A model generated the notes under the pieces. That model was not told the origin of the DNA and made no database searches. It saw only the letters and a list, made by a program, of their open reading frames with translations. A stretch of DNA of 64,000 nt from the NCBI RefSeq assembly GCF_003364205.1, contig NZ_NXLV01000002.1, positions 62,001 to 126,000 of the forward strand, given 5' to 3'. Source of the stretch: Helicobacter brantae (GTDB lineage Bacteria; Campylobacterota; Campylobacteria; Campylobacterales; Helicobacteraceae). Position 1 is the first letter of the stretch. Each line of letters starts with the position of its first letter. Below are positions 1-9,318 of this stretch, piece after piece. A program made the position numbers and the translations under genes.

Positions 1-222
1 CATTCGCTTTATTGTGAAGAAAACTCGCTATTTCCATGTAGAGGGGAGATAATCCCTCTCTATCTCCCTCTTCTTGGATTTATCTTGGCGTAAGACAATA
101 GTAGAATTTCCCCCTCTCCAGTTTCCATATTTTTTTTGATTGATTTTGATTGACTCAAAAGCATAAAAAGAAAAAATTTGATATTATTTATTCTTTTATT
201 TTTTTAATTACATAGGATTTTT
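1..222. other. left-edge region upstream of the helicase gene
   Basis: No complete gene is visible. The plus frame starting at base 2 stays open to a TAA at 50-52 and could be the last 16 residues of a gene lying outside the window, but it is too short to identify. An imperfect hairpin (AGAGGGGA around 40 pairing with TCCCTCT near 55) follows directly and may be a weak terminator. The last 70 bases are very AT-rich, and TAGGA at about 211-215 is the likely ribosome binding site of the next gene. Confidence 0.4.
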
Positions 223-3200
223 ATGGCAAAAGCAATTCTAGATGGTATCAATAGACTAAAAGACAAGCTTATTGACTTGACAAAAAGAAATAAGCTAATT
301 AAATATTCCAAAAATAAAACCCGCGATCTTGCAATCATCAATGAGAGTCTTGAGGGCTTATATACTCAATTAGTCCTTGAAGAAAAAGCTATGGAGTTTA
401 TTGCACTACCTGATCCACAGAGTGATGAAGAAAAGGAATTGAGCAAAAAGGATTGGGCAAAAAAACTAGGGCTCTCTTTAGATAATATTTTTAAGAATTC
501 ACAAGAAGTGCAAAACAAAAATCAAATTCAAACTCTTCATTTTTCTGATGAGATGAATAAGATTCTATTGAAAATTTTTAGAGATTCAAGAGCTTGCGAA
601 CAAGAAATGGGGAGAAATATGCTCTACTTGTGTCTTGGTTTTTTGAAATGGAAAGAAGTTCAGTATTCTGAAGAATATTTGTTATCCCCAATAATCTGTA
701 TCCCGATAGAGATTACAAAATCTAAATCTTCTTTGTTTCCAAATTTCTCTCTCCACTTTGCTAATCAAAATGAGGTAGATATCAATCAGGCACTCAAAGA
801 AAAACTGAGAGTTGATTTTGATATTACTTTTCCTGAGTTTGACAAGTGCGATTGTTTGGATTTTTTTCAAAAATTGTCAAAAATTATCAAAGACAGGGAG
901 GGGTGGGAGATCAAAAGTGATATCGCAATAGATTTTTTGAGGTTTGAAAAAATCTTGATGTATCAAGATCTTAGAGATTGGAAGGGCAAAACGCCATTGG
1001 AAGACATTGAAGTATTCAAAGATATATTTCAGGGGAGAGAATCTGATGGGGAATATTTTTCTCAAGAATATGAAATTGACGACCCCTTACATAATGAGTT
1101 AAAAAATTATCCCTTAGTTGTAGATGCTGACTCGTCTCAGCATAGTGCGATTATTGATGCAGTGCAAGGCAAAAATATTATTATAGAAGGTCCACCAGGA
1201 AGTGGAAAATCTCAGACAATTACAAATATTATCGCTTCATTTCTTTCTAGAAAAAAAACAGTATTGTTTGTGTCTGAAAAATCTGCGGCACTTGATGTGG
1301 TGTATCGAAGACTTAGGCAGGTTGGATTGGGCGATTTTTGTTTGGAGTTACATAGCAACAAGACAAAGACTTCTCGTGTATTGGAGAGCATTAGTAATAG
1401 AATTAAGAAAGAGCAAGAGAAAAACAAGACACTTAAAGAACATATTTCTCAAATAGAGGCTAAAAAACAAGAAATTAAAGAATATCTTGATGTTTTGCAT
1501 CAAAGCTATGGCAAGAGTGAAGAAAAGATTTTTAGGATTTTTTGGAAAATAGAAAGGTATCACAATGTTAGCAAGATATTAGATTTTGATATAGAAGATG
1601 CTGATTGTTGGGATCGTGATAAATTATTAAAAATACAAAGAGAGCTTGATGATTATGAGGGGTTATATCAAGAGATTAGACAGAGTAGAACAAATTTGGA
1701 TTTTTGGAATGGCTTGGATATTCAAAACTTTAGCGAGGTAGAAAAAGAAAAAATCATCAAAAATATTCTTTCTACGAAAGAAAATTTAACAAATATTTGC
1801 AACCTATTTGGTTCTTTGGGAATAGAGGATACGGTATCAGAAGTTAAGAATGCTGAGAATTTTTTTGAAATTGATTTTCAGGATCAAGGAGATGAGTATT
1901 CTTGTATGGTTGTTCTCTTTAACAAAATCAATCAAAAAATCACAGAGCTTGAGAAAGAGGTGGGGGTTAAGAATTTAGAGCTTGGAGAGTATTGTCAAAT
2001 TTTAAAAATTGTAAAATATATCAATACAATTTATTATGACTACTACACAAAGATAACCCCTCAGATGCTTGATTATGATATGGATATGCAAATTGAGCGT
2101 TTTAAGGAAATGAAGAGAGAATTTCTTCAATGTAGAAATGAGGTTTTAGAATTTGCTTTAGAAATTGATGATATAGAGCAGAAGAGCTTTGATGAGTGGT
2201 GTAATATTGAAAAAATTATTCAAAAAAATAAAGATTCGTTATTTGCTATTTTCTCTAGTCATTATCGTCGTGCCAAGACCGAGCTTCAGGAGGCTATGCA
2301 GGAAAAATTACCTAAAGATAAAAATAAGTGGATTGTTTTCTTAAGAAAAATAAAAAAATATTTTGAGACAAAAGAAAAGCTCACTCAAGATCAAGATTTT
2401 GCTTTGGCTTTTGGAAGTTTTTTTAAAGGATTGGATACAGAGATACAACAGATTGAAACTATTCACAAATGGCTCAAAGGGTTTCAGGAGTCTTTTTCTC
2501 AAAATGAGATTCAAAATTTTGTAATTAGAAAAATTTCCTCTTCAGTCATAAGAAGCCTAGAAAACACAATGGAGGATATTCAAGAACTTGATATTCTCAT
2601 AAAAAACAAAAGAAAAGAATGCAAATGGGATAAGAGTTTTCAAGATGATTTGTTTGAAATGAATCCACTTGAGATAGAAAAATTCTTGCTGAGTGCGTGG
2701 AAGATTATCCATTCTCAATTATCTGATTGCACAAAACAAAAGCTTCTTGCCAATTTTGATGACATTCTTCCACTATGTGAAATTCGAGATGAATTGAAGA
2801 AGACAAAAAATCAAATGAAAGAAAGCTATTTGAATTTTGATAGGTTTTTTGCTACTTGTCATTCAGTTTTGCAATGCGTTCAGAAGGTAGAACAAGTAAA
2901 GACAGCAAAAGAAATATTGTCAAGATGGGTATCTTTCCAAAGAGCTTCTTTGTTTTTATCATCACTTGGGCTTTCTGCCATTGTTGATAGAGTAAAAATG
3001 CAACAAGATGACAATGCAAGATTTAAAGAGATTTTTTTATATAACTTCTACCATTCATTACTAAAAAAAGCCTTTTTAGAGTTCCCAATCCTTGAAAGAT
3101 TTGAAAGAGTAGCATTTGAAACTGCGATAAGGGAATTTAAACGATTGGATAGAGAATTGTTTAGCCTCAATCAGAAAAGGATTGCCCATGATGCAATGTC

Positions 3201-4665
3201 TTACCCAAATGTTGATTATGGAGCATATTTGGGTGGAAGTGCAAAGGATAGAAGAGAGCGTGGGCTGATTGAAGCAGAAATAAAAAAACAAAAACGACAT
3301 ATTACTCTGAGAGATTTGATAAGAAGAGCACCCAAATCATTACAATCCCTCAAGCCTATTTTTATGATGAGTCCCCTATCTGTTGCTCAGTATCTAGATC
3401 CTGAAGCAATAAGCTTTGATGTACTTATCATTGATGAGGCATCACAATTAAGACCAGAGGAAGCATTGGGTGCAATAGCAAGGAGCAATCAGATCATCAT
3501 AGTGGGAGATCCAAAACAGCTTCCACCAACAGATTTTTTCTTGAATAAGAATGATGACGATGATGAAGAGGAGAGCAATGTAGTAAGCGAGAACGAATCT
3601 ATCCTAGATGCTTGTTTGAGTATATATCGCCCCATTAGGCAGTTGCGTTGGCACTATCGTTCAAGACACGAGGATTTAATCCGTTTTTCAAATTCTAAAT
3701 TTTATGATGGGAATCTTGTTGTTTTTCCATCACCAAGAAAAAATAGTGAAGATGAGCTGTTGGGAATAGGGTATCACTATGTTGAAGGAGCAAGATATGC
3801 TAAAGGTAGCAGAACTAATATTCTTGAGGCAGAAAAAGTTGTGGAATATTTTTTGGAGCTTATAGAAAAATATCCACAAAAATCCATAGGTATAGCAACT
3901 TTTAATAAAACTCAGTGCAGTTTGATTCAAGATATGATTGATACTCAGGAGTTAAGCAATGGCTTATTGCAAGACTATTTAGTGAAATGGCAAGAAAGAG
4001 AAGAGCCATTTTTTGTCAAAAACCTTGAAAATATTCAAGGAGATGAGCGAGATATTATCCTGATCTCAACAACTTATGGTAGAGATCCTGAAACGGACAA
4101 GCTTCATATGAGATTTGGACCAATCAACTCTCATTATGGGTGGAGAAGGCTCAATGTTATTTTCACTCGATCAAAAGAGAGAATGGAAATTTTTACTTCA
4201 ATGAAATCAAACGAGCTTATTACTTCTGAGAGTACTCATAGGGGAGTAAGGGAATTGAAAGCGTTTTTGGAATATGCCGAAAAAGGATTCTTGGAGGGAT
4301 TGCCAATCGAAACAGAAAAAGACTTTGATTCCGATTTTGAAATATCTGTTTTTAATGTCTTGCGAGAATTTGGTTTTGAAGTAAAACCACAGGTAGGAGT
4401 ATCAGGGTATTTTATTGATCTTGCAGTCAAATCTAAGAGCGAAAATCAAGGATATATTTTGGCTATTGAGTGTGATGGTGCTACTTATCACTCATCAAAA
4501 TCTGCAAGAGATCGTGATCGCCTACGGCAAGAGGTTTTGGAAAGATTGGGGTGGAGTTTTCATCGAATTTGGTCAGTAGATTGGTATAAAAATCGTGATT
4601 TCGAGATTGACAAGCTGATAAAACGAGTAAGAGAGGCACAAATAGAGTTTGATTCTAAATTCTAG
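223..4665 (+). CDS. DUF4011-type SF1 helicase with C-terminal Vsr-like nuclease
   Basis: A 1480-residue protein predicted to couple SF1 helicase/translocase activity to DNA cleavage. Visible motifs: Walker A GPPGSGKS at 323-330, Walker B DEAS at 1071-1074, VGDPKQLPP at 1094-1102, QGDERD near 1272, and motif VI NVIFTRSK near 1311. Between Walker A and B lies a long helical, coiled-coil-rich insert (about 380-1000). The last 120 residues resemble the Vsr/MTES_1575 branch of PD-(D/E)xK nucleases, with D1399 and E1416-C-D1418 as likely metal ligands. The N-terminal region matches the DUF4011 layout of large helicase-nucleases often found in defence islands. The gene stands alone, has its own AT-rich leader, and is more AT-rich than the genes after it, which suggests acquisition. 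A role in phage or plasmid defence is inference. No partner methylase or second subunit is visible. Confidence 0.8.
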   Translation: MAKAILDGINRLKDKLIDLTKRNKLIKYSKNKTRDLAIINESLEGLYTQLVLEEKAMEFIALPDPQSDEEKELSKKDWAKKLGLSLDNIFKNSQEVQNKNQIQTLHFSDEMNKILLKIFRDSRACEQEMGRNMLYLCLGFLKWKEVQYSEEYLLSPIICIPIEITKSKSSLFPNFSLHFANQNEVDINQALKEKLRVDFDITFPEFDKCDCLDFFQKLSKIIKDREGWEIKSDIAIDFLRFEKILMYQDLRDWKGKTPLEDIEVFKDIFQGRESDGEYFSQEYEIDDPLHNELKNYPLVVDADSSQHSAIIDAVQGKNIIIEGPPGSGKSQTITNIIASFLSRKKTVLFVSEKSAALDVVYRRLRQVGLGDFCLELHSNKTKTSRVLESISNRIKKEQEKNKTLKEHISQIEAKKQEIKEYLDVLHQSYGKSEEKIFRIFWKIERYHNVSKILDFDIEDADCWDRDKLLKIQRELDDYEGLYQEIRQSRTNLDFWNGLDIQNFSEVEKEKIIKNILSTKENLTNICNLFGSLGIEDTVSEVKNAENFFEIDFQDQGDEYSCMVVLFNKINQKITELEKEVGVKNLELGEYCQILKIVKYINTIYYDYYTKITPQMLDYDMDMQIERFKEMKREFLQCRNEVLEFALEIDDIEQKSFDEWCNIEKIIQKNKDSLFAIFSSHYRRAKTELQEAMQEKLPKDKNKWIVFLRKIKKYFETKEKLTQDQDFALAFGSFFKGLDTEIQQIETIHKWLKGFQESFSQNEIQNFVIRKISSSVIRSLENTMEDIQELDILIKNKRKECKWDKSFQDDLFEMNPLEIEKFLLSAWKIIHSQLSDCTKQKLLANFDDILPLCEIRDELKKTKNQMKESYLNFDRFFATCHSVLQCVQKVEQVKTAKEILSRWVSFQRASLFLSSLGLSAIVDRVKMQQDDNARFKEIFLYNFYHSLLKKAFLEFPILERFERVAFETAIREFKRLDRELFSLNQKRIAHDAMSYPNVDYGAYLGGSAKDRRERGLIEAEIKKQKRHITLRDLIRRAPKSLQSLKPIFMMSPLSVAQYLDPEAISFDVLIIDEASQLRPEEALGAIARSNQIIIVGDPKQLPPTDFFLNKNDDDDEEESNVVSENESILDACLSIYRPIRQLRWHYRSRHEDLIRFSNSKFYDGNLVVFPSPRKNSEDELLGIGYHYVEGARYAKGSRTNILEAEKVVEYFLELIEKYPQKSIGIATFNKTQCSLIQDMIDTQELSNGLLQDYLVKWQEREEPFFVKNLENIQGDERDIILISTTYGRDPETDKLHMRFGPINSHYGWRRLNVIFTRSKERMEIFTSMKSNELITSESTHRGVRELKAFLEYAEKGFLEGLPIETEKDFDSDFEISVFNVLREFGFEVKPQVGVSGYFIDLAVKSKSENQGYILAIECDGATYHSSKSARDRDRLRQEVLERLGWSFHRIWSVDWYKNRDFEIDKLIKRVREAQIEFDSKF

Positions 4666-4694
4666 TAAAATCTAAAATATAGTTTTGTGTTCTC

Positions 4695-4717
4695 CTCTAA
4701 GGCTTTTAACCTTAGAG
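4695..4717. terminator. hairpin between convergent genes
   Basis: CTCTAAGG (4695-4702) pairs perfectly with CCTTAGAG (4710-4717) around a 7-nt loop. It lies between the ends of the helicase gene and the yceI-like gene. No clear U-run follows on either strand, so it is a probable but not classic bidirectional terminator. Confidence 0.45.
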
Positions 4718-4725
4718 AATAGGGG

Positions 4726-5277
4726 TTATTGAAGTGGGGTGGAGAAACCGATTTCTACTTGAGTCCAAGTGTAGCCTTGATGAAGTGTGCCACACACTTT
4801 GATAAGGCTTTGCAATGCTCCCTCAAGTTTGAAGCTCAAAAGATCTAGCACACCTTTGGCTTCTAGTTTGCCCTCTGTGATTGTGTATTGCATAGGGACT
4901 AGGACAGACTTTTTATTCATACTCACCTTTGCTAGGAATGTGCCTTGATTCTCCCCTTCCATTACTTGAATGATTTTTACACTAATCTCAGGACTTGCAA
5001 ACTTTGAGAAAAACGCCTCAGAGAGGTTTTTCTTGGCTTCAGGGTTAGCGACATTGAGGTTTTTGAGAGCGATTTTTGCACTTGCACCCTCAAAAATCTC
5101 TTTGAGATTGCCTTGAGTCTTCTTAAACTTATAGTTTGCATTGCTAAATGAGCCTTTTACAGGGGTTTTGTTGGCAAGTTTATAGCCTACCCAATACATC
5201 TCAATCTTGCTTGAATCCACACTTGCACCAAAGCAAAGCCCCATAGCGACAAACACGCCCAAAATCATCTTTTTCAT
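4726..5277 (-). CDS. YceI family periplasmic protein
   Basis: A 183-residue secreted protein. A typical signal peptide (MKK, then a hydrophobic stretch ending LCFGA) covers about the first 18 residues. The rest has the YceI/lipocalin-like beta pattern: an early 'YWVGYKLANKTPVKGSFSN' segment, then 'KIALKNLNVANPEAKKN' and a C-terminal 'EIGFSTPL'. YceI proteins bind isoprenoid-like lipids in the periplasm, and orthologues occur in Helicobacter and Campylobacter. The start is supported by AAGGAG six bases upstream. It is a single gene, convergent with the helicase gene. The physiological ligand cannot be inferred from the sequence. Confidence 0.85.
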   Translation of the reverse strand: MKKMILGVFVAMGLCFGASVDSSKIEMYWVGYKLANKTPVKGSFSNANYKFKKTQGNLKEIFEGASAKIALKNLNVANPEAKKNLSEAFFSKFASPEISVKIIQVMEGENQGTFLAKVSMNKKSVLVPMQYTITEGKLEAKGVLDLLSFKLEGALQSLIKVCGTLHQGYTWTQVEIGFSTPLQ

Positions 5278-5315
5278 TTTCTACTCCTTTTAAAAATATG
5301 CCTAATTATAAATCC

Positions 5316-6848
5316 CTAGTGTAAAAAATGTCGTTTAAAAGTGAAGTAGATTGGGATTTTGTGAGAGTTGGCACACTCTATCACTTCATCATCTCTGATA
5401 CTTCCCCCTGGTTCAATAATCGCACTCACACCCATTGATACAGCAAGCTCTATACTATCTTTGAATGGGAAAAACGCTTCACTTGCAAGCACACATCCCC
5501 TCAAATCTAGCCCCATATCTTGAGCCTTTAGCATTGCATTTCTTGAGGCATCGACTCGACTTGTCATTCCCATTCCTATCCCTACCAAAACGCCATTTTT
5601 GACATAAGCGACGCAATTAGATTTGGTAAGAGCCACGATTTTATAGGCAATCTCTAAATCTCTTTTTTGCTCTTGAGTGGCTTCATAATCCCCCATTCTT
5701 TGGGCGTTGTCTATCTCTTCTTGAGTGATACAGTCAGCCTCCTGGATTAAAAACCCTCCCATAATGGACTTGAAACTCACTTTTTGGGTAGGGAGAGAGA
5801 AATGAGGGAGTTTGGGGGTGAGGGAGAAGAGCTTGAGCTTTTTCTTGTTTGAGAGAAACTCTAGGGCTTGTGGGGTGAAGCTAGGGGCGATTAGCACTTC
5901 AAAAAAGCTCTCCCCAATCTTTTGGGCTAACTCTAAACTCACTTCAGCATTGACTGCCACCACCCCTCCATAGGCTGAGAGAGTATCGCAAGAGAGAGCA
6001 AGGCTGAAAGCCTCTAGGGGGTTAGAGTGCAGGGCAAAGCCACAAGGGTTGCCGTGCTTGATGATACAAACGCTATTTTGGAAGTTTGAGGCGATTTTGA
6101 GGGCTGAATCAATATCGGTAAAGTTATTGAAACTTGGCTCTCCTTTGAGGATTACAAAATGCTTGAGAAAGTAATCCCCTTGAGCGTATAATGCCCCTTT
6201 TTGATGAGGATTTTCCCCATAGCGAGGGGTAAGGACTTTCTCCCCTGAGAGAAAGATTTGCTCCCCAAACCCACCATTAAATCGCTCATTCATATAATTA
6301 GCAATCAAACAATCATAACTTGCTGTATGAGAAAATGCTTTTATCATCATCTCTCTTCTAAACTCTAGGGTATTCTCTCCATTCCTTAGTCGCTTAAGCA
6401 CTTGAGGATAATCGCTTGGATTAGTTACTACAAGCACACTTTGGAAGTTTTTTGCCCCTGCTCTTATCATACTTGGCCCACCAATATCAATATTTTCCAC
6501 AATCTCCTCAAAATCTTGAGTTCTCTCAATGGTTTGTTTGAATGGATAGAGATTGACACAGATGAGATCAATTGGCTCTATACCCTCTTCTTGGGCGTCT
6601 TTTTGGTGTGAGAGAGAATCTCGGCGATAGAGAATCCCCCCTGCGATTTTGGGATTGAGGGTTTTTACTCTACCATCAAAAAGCTCTTTTGCTCCTGTGT
6701 AGGAAGCAATATCTATCACTTCAAGCCCAGAGTCTTGCAAGACTTTCAGTGTCCCACTTGTGCTTAGGATTTTATATCCACACTCAATCAGCCCTTGGGC
6801 AAACTCGATGATATGACTCTTATCGCTAACGCTAAGTAGAGCATACAT
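5316..6848 (-). CDS. purH: bifunctional AICAR transformylase / IMP cyclohydrolase
   Basis: A 510-residue enzyme for the last two steps of de novo IMP synthesis. The MGS-like IMP cyclohydrolase domain occupies about residues 1-130 (LLSVSDK at the N-terminus). The AICAR formyltransferase domain follows, with the KHGNPCG catalytic segment and the late ASEAFFPF and EPGGSIRDDEVI motifs typical of PurH. Length and motif order are normal. AAGGAGAG lies just upstream of the ATG. It is divergent from the exonuclease gene, with about 56 bp between the two starts. Confidence 0.97.
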   Translation of the reverse strand: MYALLSVSDKSHIIEFAQGLIECGYKILSTSGTLKVLQDSGLEVIDIASYTGAKELFDGRVKTLNPKIAGGILYRRDSLSHQKDAQEEGIEPIDLICVNLYPFKQTIERTQDFEEIVENIDIGGPSMIRAGAKNFQSVLVVTNPSDYPQVLKRLRNGENTLEFRREMMIKAFSHTASYDCLIANYMNERFNGGFGEQIFLSGEKVLTPRYGENPHQKGALYAQGDYFLKHFVILKGEPSFNNFTDIDSALKIASNFQNSVCIIKHGNPCGFALHSNPLEAFSLALSCDTLSAYGGVVAVNAEVSLELAQKIGESFFEVLIAPSFTPQALEFLSNKKKLKLFSLTPKLPHFSLPTQKVSFKSIMGGFLIQEADCITQEEIDNAQRMGDYEATQEQKRDLEIAYKIVALTKSNCVAYVKNGVLVGIGMGMTSRVDASRNAMLKAQDMGLDLRGCVLASEAFFPFKDSIELAVSMGVSAIIEPGGSIRDDEVIECANSHKIPIYFTFKRHFLH

Positions 6849-6904
6849 TTTTCTCTCCTTTTGGTATGATTTTTATCACTCAATCTTACAATAGGAAAAG
6901 AGAA

Positions 6905-7720
6905 ATGATTTGTGTTTTTGATATAGAAAGCGTTCCTGATGTGGAATTTTTAAGAGAGCAGTTTGAATATAGTGGAGATGATTATGAGGTATGCCTTCAA
7001 GCATTTAAGGCTCAAAATGAGGCAAGTGGGAGCGATTTTTTGCCTATTGCATATCACAAAATCATCTCTATTGCTAGTGTGGTATGTGATGAGTATGGAA
7101 GCTTTCAGAAAGTGGGGGTATTTGGGAGAAGGGCAGGAGTGCCAAGTGAAGAGGAGATAGAGAAAGTTACACTAGGAGAGTTTCTCAAATGGTTCAATAA
7201 AAATCAGCCCAAGCTTGTAAGCTTCAATGGTAGAGGGTTTGATATCCCTACAATAATGCTTAGAGCAATGAGATACAATCTCCAATCCCTTGCCTACTAT
7301 GAGCAAGACAATCCTGCATTTAACAAAAACAAATGGGAAAACTATCGCCAAAGATATAGTGAGCGATTCCATACAGACTTGCTAGATAGCTTAGGGCATT
7401 ATGGAAGCGTGAGGGGGATTAGGCTTGATGATGTGGCGTGTATGTGTGGGTTGCCAGGGAAGTATGATGTGAGTGGGGGAGATGTGTATGAGATTTATTA
7501 CAAAGAGAAAAATTTAGCCAAAATTGATGAGTATTGTGAGAGTGATGTGCTAAACACCTACTGGGTTTATCTCAAATATGAGATTCTCAAAGGGAATATG
7601 AGAATAGAGGATTATGTAGGGATTTTGCAAGATTGGAGAGAAAAAATCCCACAAAATAAAGGGTATAGCTCAATTTTTTGCGATGCGATAACCAAGGAGA
7701 TACAAAAATGCAGTATATAG
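6905..7720 (+). CDS. PolB-type 3'-5' exonuclease
   Basis: A 271-residue DnaQ-fold exonuclease resembling the family called predicted 3'-5' exonuclease related to the PolB exonuclease domain. Motif Exo I is F-D-I-E-S-V-P-D at the very N-terminus, Exo II is S-F-N-G-R-G-F-D-I-P in the middle, and Exo III is Y-C-E-S-D-V-L-N-T, which supplies the metal-binding acidic residues. The start is placed at 6905 because AGGAAAAGAG precedes that ATG. An in-frame ATG at 6866 would add 13 residues but has no ribosome site and would crowd the purH leader. It heads a plus-strand run that includes the next small gene, overlapping it by 13 bases. A DNA-repair or RNA-processing role is likely but unproven. Confidence 0.85.
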   Translation: MICVFDIESVPDVEFLREQFEYSGDDYEVCLQAFKAQNEASGSDFLPIAYHKIISIASVVCDEYGSFQKVGVFGRRAGVPSEEEIEKVTLGEFLKWFNKNQPKLVSFNGRGFDIPTIMLRAMRYNLQSLAYYEQDNPAFNKNKWENYRQRYSERFHTDLLDSLGHYGSVRGIRLDDVACMCGLPGKYDVSGGDVYEIYYKEKNLAKIDEYCESDVLNTYWVYLKYEILKGNMRIEDYVGILQDWREKIPQNKGYSSIFCDAITKEIQKCSI

Positions 7721-7938
7721 ACACTTACGGAGTGGTTTGGGAGAGAGAAGCAATTATCAATGAGATAGAAACTCTCCTTAATCGTATTGATGACAAACAC
7801 CCTAGCATTCTCTCTAAAGAGATTATGCAAGAAGTCGATATGAAAACACTTGGATCTATTTATGAGGGACTACTTGCAAAAAGTGGAAAAGAAATTGCTA
7901 ATAATCAAGAATGGCTTTTTGCTCTTGTAGATAGCTAA
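7708..7938 (+). CDS. small conserved-looking protein of unknown function
   Basis: A 76-residue protein starting MQYIDTYG. The ATG at 7708 is preferred over one at 7678 because AAGGAGA lies seven bases upstream. The gene overlaps the end of the exonuclease gene, indicating translational coupling. The sequence is acidic and helical with no signal peptide or membrane segment. It is not recognised. Its position just before cheY suggests a shared transcript, but no function can be assigned. Confidence 0.7.
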   Translation: MQYIDTYGVVWEREAIINEIETLLNRIDDKHPSILSKEIMQEVDMKTLGSIYEGLLAKSGKEIANNQEWLFALVDS

Positions 7939-7983
7939 AGAGATTGCTATAATTTTATATTTAAATTCATAGAGGAGAAAAAA

Positions 7984-8361
7984 TTGAAACTACTTGTCGT
8001 CGATGATAGTTCAACAATGCGAAGAATTATCAAAAATACACTTCAGCGACTAGGTTATGAAGATATTTTTGAGGCTGAGAACGGCGTTGAGGCTTGGGAT
8101 ATACTAGATAAGAATAGTGATATGGGCGTATTGATTACAGATTGGAATATGCCTGAGATGAATGGTTTGGAGCTTGTGAAGAAGACTAGAGCTGATAGTC
8201 GATTTACTGATATTCCTATCATTATGATTACCACTGAGGGTGGAAAGGTTGAGGTAATCACAGCCATTAAGGCAGGAGTGAATAACTATATTGTCAAGCC
8301 TTTCACTCCCCAAGTCCTCAAAGAAAAGTTAGAAGTCGTTTTGGGTGTCAATGAAGAATAA
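7984..8361 (+). CDS. cheY: chemotaxis response regulator CheY
   Basis: A 125-residue single-domain receiver. The acidic pocket is VVDDSS near the N-terminus (two Asp), the phospho-acceptor Asp sits in LITDWNMPEMNGLEL, the conserved Thr is in IIMITTEGG, and the conserved Lys is in NYIVKPFTP. CheY-P binds the flagellar switch protein FliM to control motor rotation. The start codon is TTG, with GAGGAG at 7972-7977. The order cheY-prmA-ftsH matches H. pylori. The end overlaps the prmA start. Confidence 0.96.
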   Translation: MKLLVVDDSSTMRRIIKNTLQRLGYEDIFEAENGVEAWDILDKNSDMGVLITDWNMPEMNGLELVKKTRADSRFTDIPIIMITTEGGKVEVITAIKAGVNNYIVKPFTPQVLKEKLEVVLGVNEE

Positions 8362-9283
8362 GCTAGATGAAGAATACTTTGAGATTCTAGTCCAGCCCCA
8401 AGCCTTTGGCGAAGTTTTTGCTGATTTTATTTCTAGCAATATTGAAGAGACTCTAGAAGAGATTACTACCCCTTATGATTTTGTGGGGTATGAGAATGAT
8501 TTATCCCCTTATGATTTGAGCGTGTTTTTCAAAGAAGAAGAGCAAAAACATACCCAAATCATCATTAGAACCACCAAATCCCCTCAACTTATCCTCTCAA
8601 TGCTTCAAGATTTCTCTCACACTCTAAGCAATAGACTTGGAGAGCGTGTAGAGTTTGGCTATGGCTATAAGGTGTGTCAAAACAAAGATTGGATAGAGGC
8701 GTATAAGCAATCTATTTTGCCTGTAAGTGTGGGAGGATTCTATATCCGCCCCTCTTGGCATAAGAGTGCCAAAGAAGAGGGAGTAGAATTGCAAGATATT
8801 ATCATAGATCCTGCCCTTGCCTTTGGTTCAGGACACCACGCCACTACTTCAATGTGTCTAGAGCTTTTGAGTGAAATGGATTTAAGAGAGAAAAGGGTTT
8901 TAGATGTGGGGTGTGGAAGTGGGATTTTAAGCATTTGCTCCTCTTTTCTTGGTGCAAATGTGGAGATTTGCGATACAGATGAGTTTGCCATAGAGGAGAG
9001 CAAGAAAAATTTTGCCCTCAACTCTCAAAGCTTCTCCACCTCTTGGGTAGGCTCAATCTCCCAAGCTCAAGGGGAATATGATGTGATTGTGGCAAATATC
9101 TTGGCTCATATTATTATGATGCTTGATTTTGATACTCCTTTGAGAAATGGAGGAAAGCTCATTCTCTCAGGGATTTTGCAAGACTATCAAGAGCAGGTTT
9201 TGGAGTGCTTCAAAGGTTACCAAATTGACAAAATCCTACAAAAAGATGAATGGGTAGCACTAAAACTTGCCAAAGTTAAGTAA
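8351..9283 (+). CDS. prmA: ribosomal protein L11 methyltransferase
   Basis: A 310-residue SAM-dependent methyltransferase that methylates ribosomal protein L11. The C-terminal Rossmann domain shows FGSGHHATT, the SAM-binding VLDVGCGSGILSI, and VVANILAHI, the NIL motif typical of PrmA. The N-terminal part is the L11-binding region. The ATG at 8351 lies inside the cheY end (11-base overlap). An in-frame GTG at 8345 would add only two residues. Translation is probably coupled to cheY because no strong ribosome site is visible. Confidence 0.93.
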   Translation: MKNKLDEEYFEILVQPQAFGEVFADFISSNIEETLEEITTPYDFVGYENDLSPYDLSVFFKEEEQKHTQIIIRTTKSPQLILSMLQDFSHTLSNRLGERVEFGYGYKVCQNKDWIEAYKQSILPVSVGGFYIRPSWHKSAKEEGVELQDIIIDPALAFGSGHHATTSMCLELLSEMDLREKRVLDVGCGSGILSICSSFLGANVEICDTDEFAIEESKKNFALNSQSFSTSWVGSISQAQGEYDVIVANILAHIIMMLDFDTPLRNGGKLILSGILQDYQEQVLECFKGYQIDKILQKDEWVALKLAKVK

Positions 9284-9318
9284 GATTATAAAGATAACTA
9301 TATGCAAAGGCTTAAATA

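Noticed and set aside
1-92. Open frames at the left edge as a gene end
   Set aside because: Two frames are open for 16 and 30 codons; neither is recognisable, so no gene is called.
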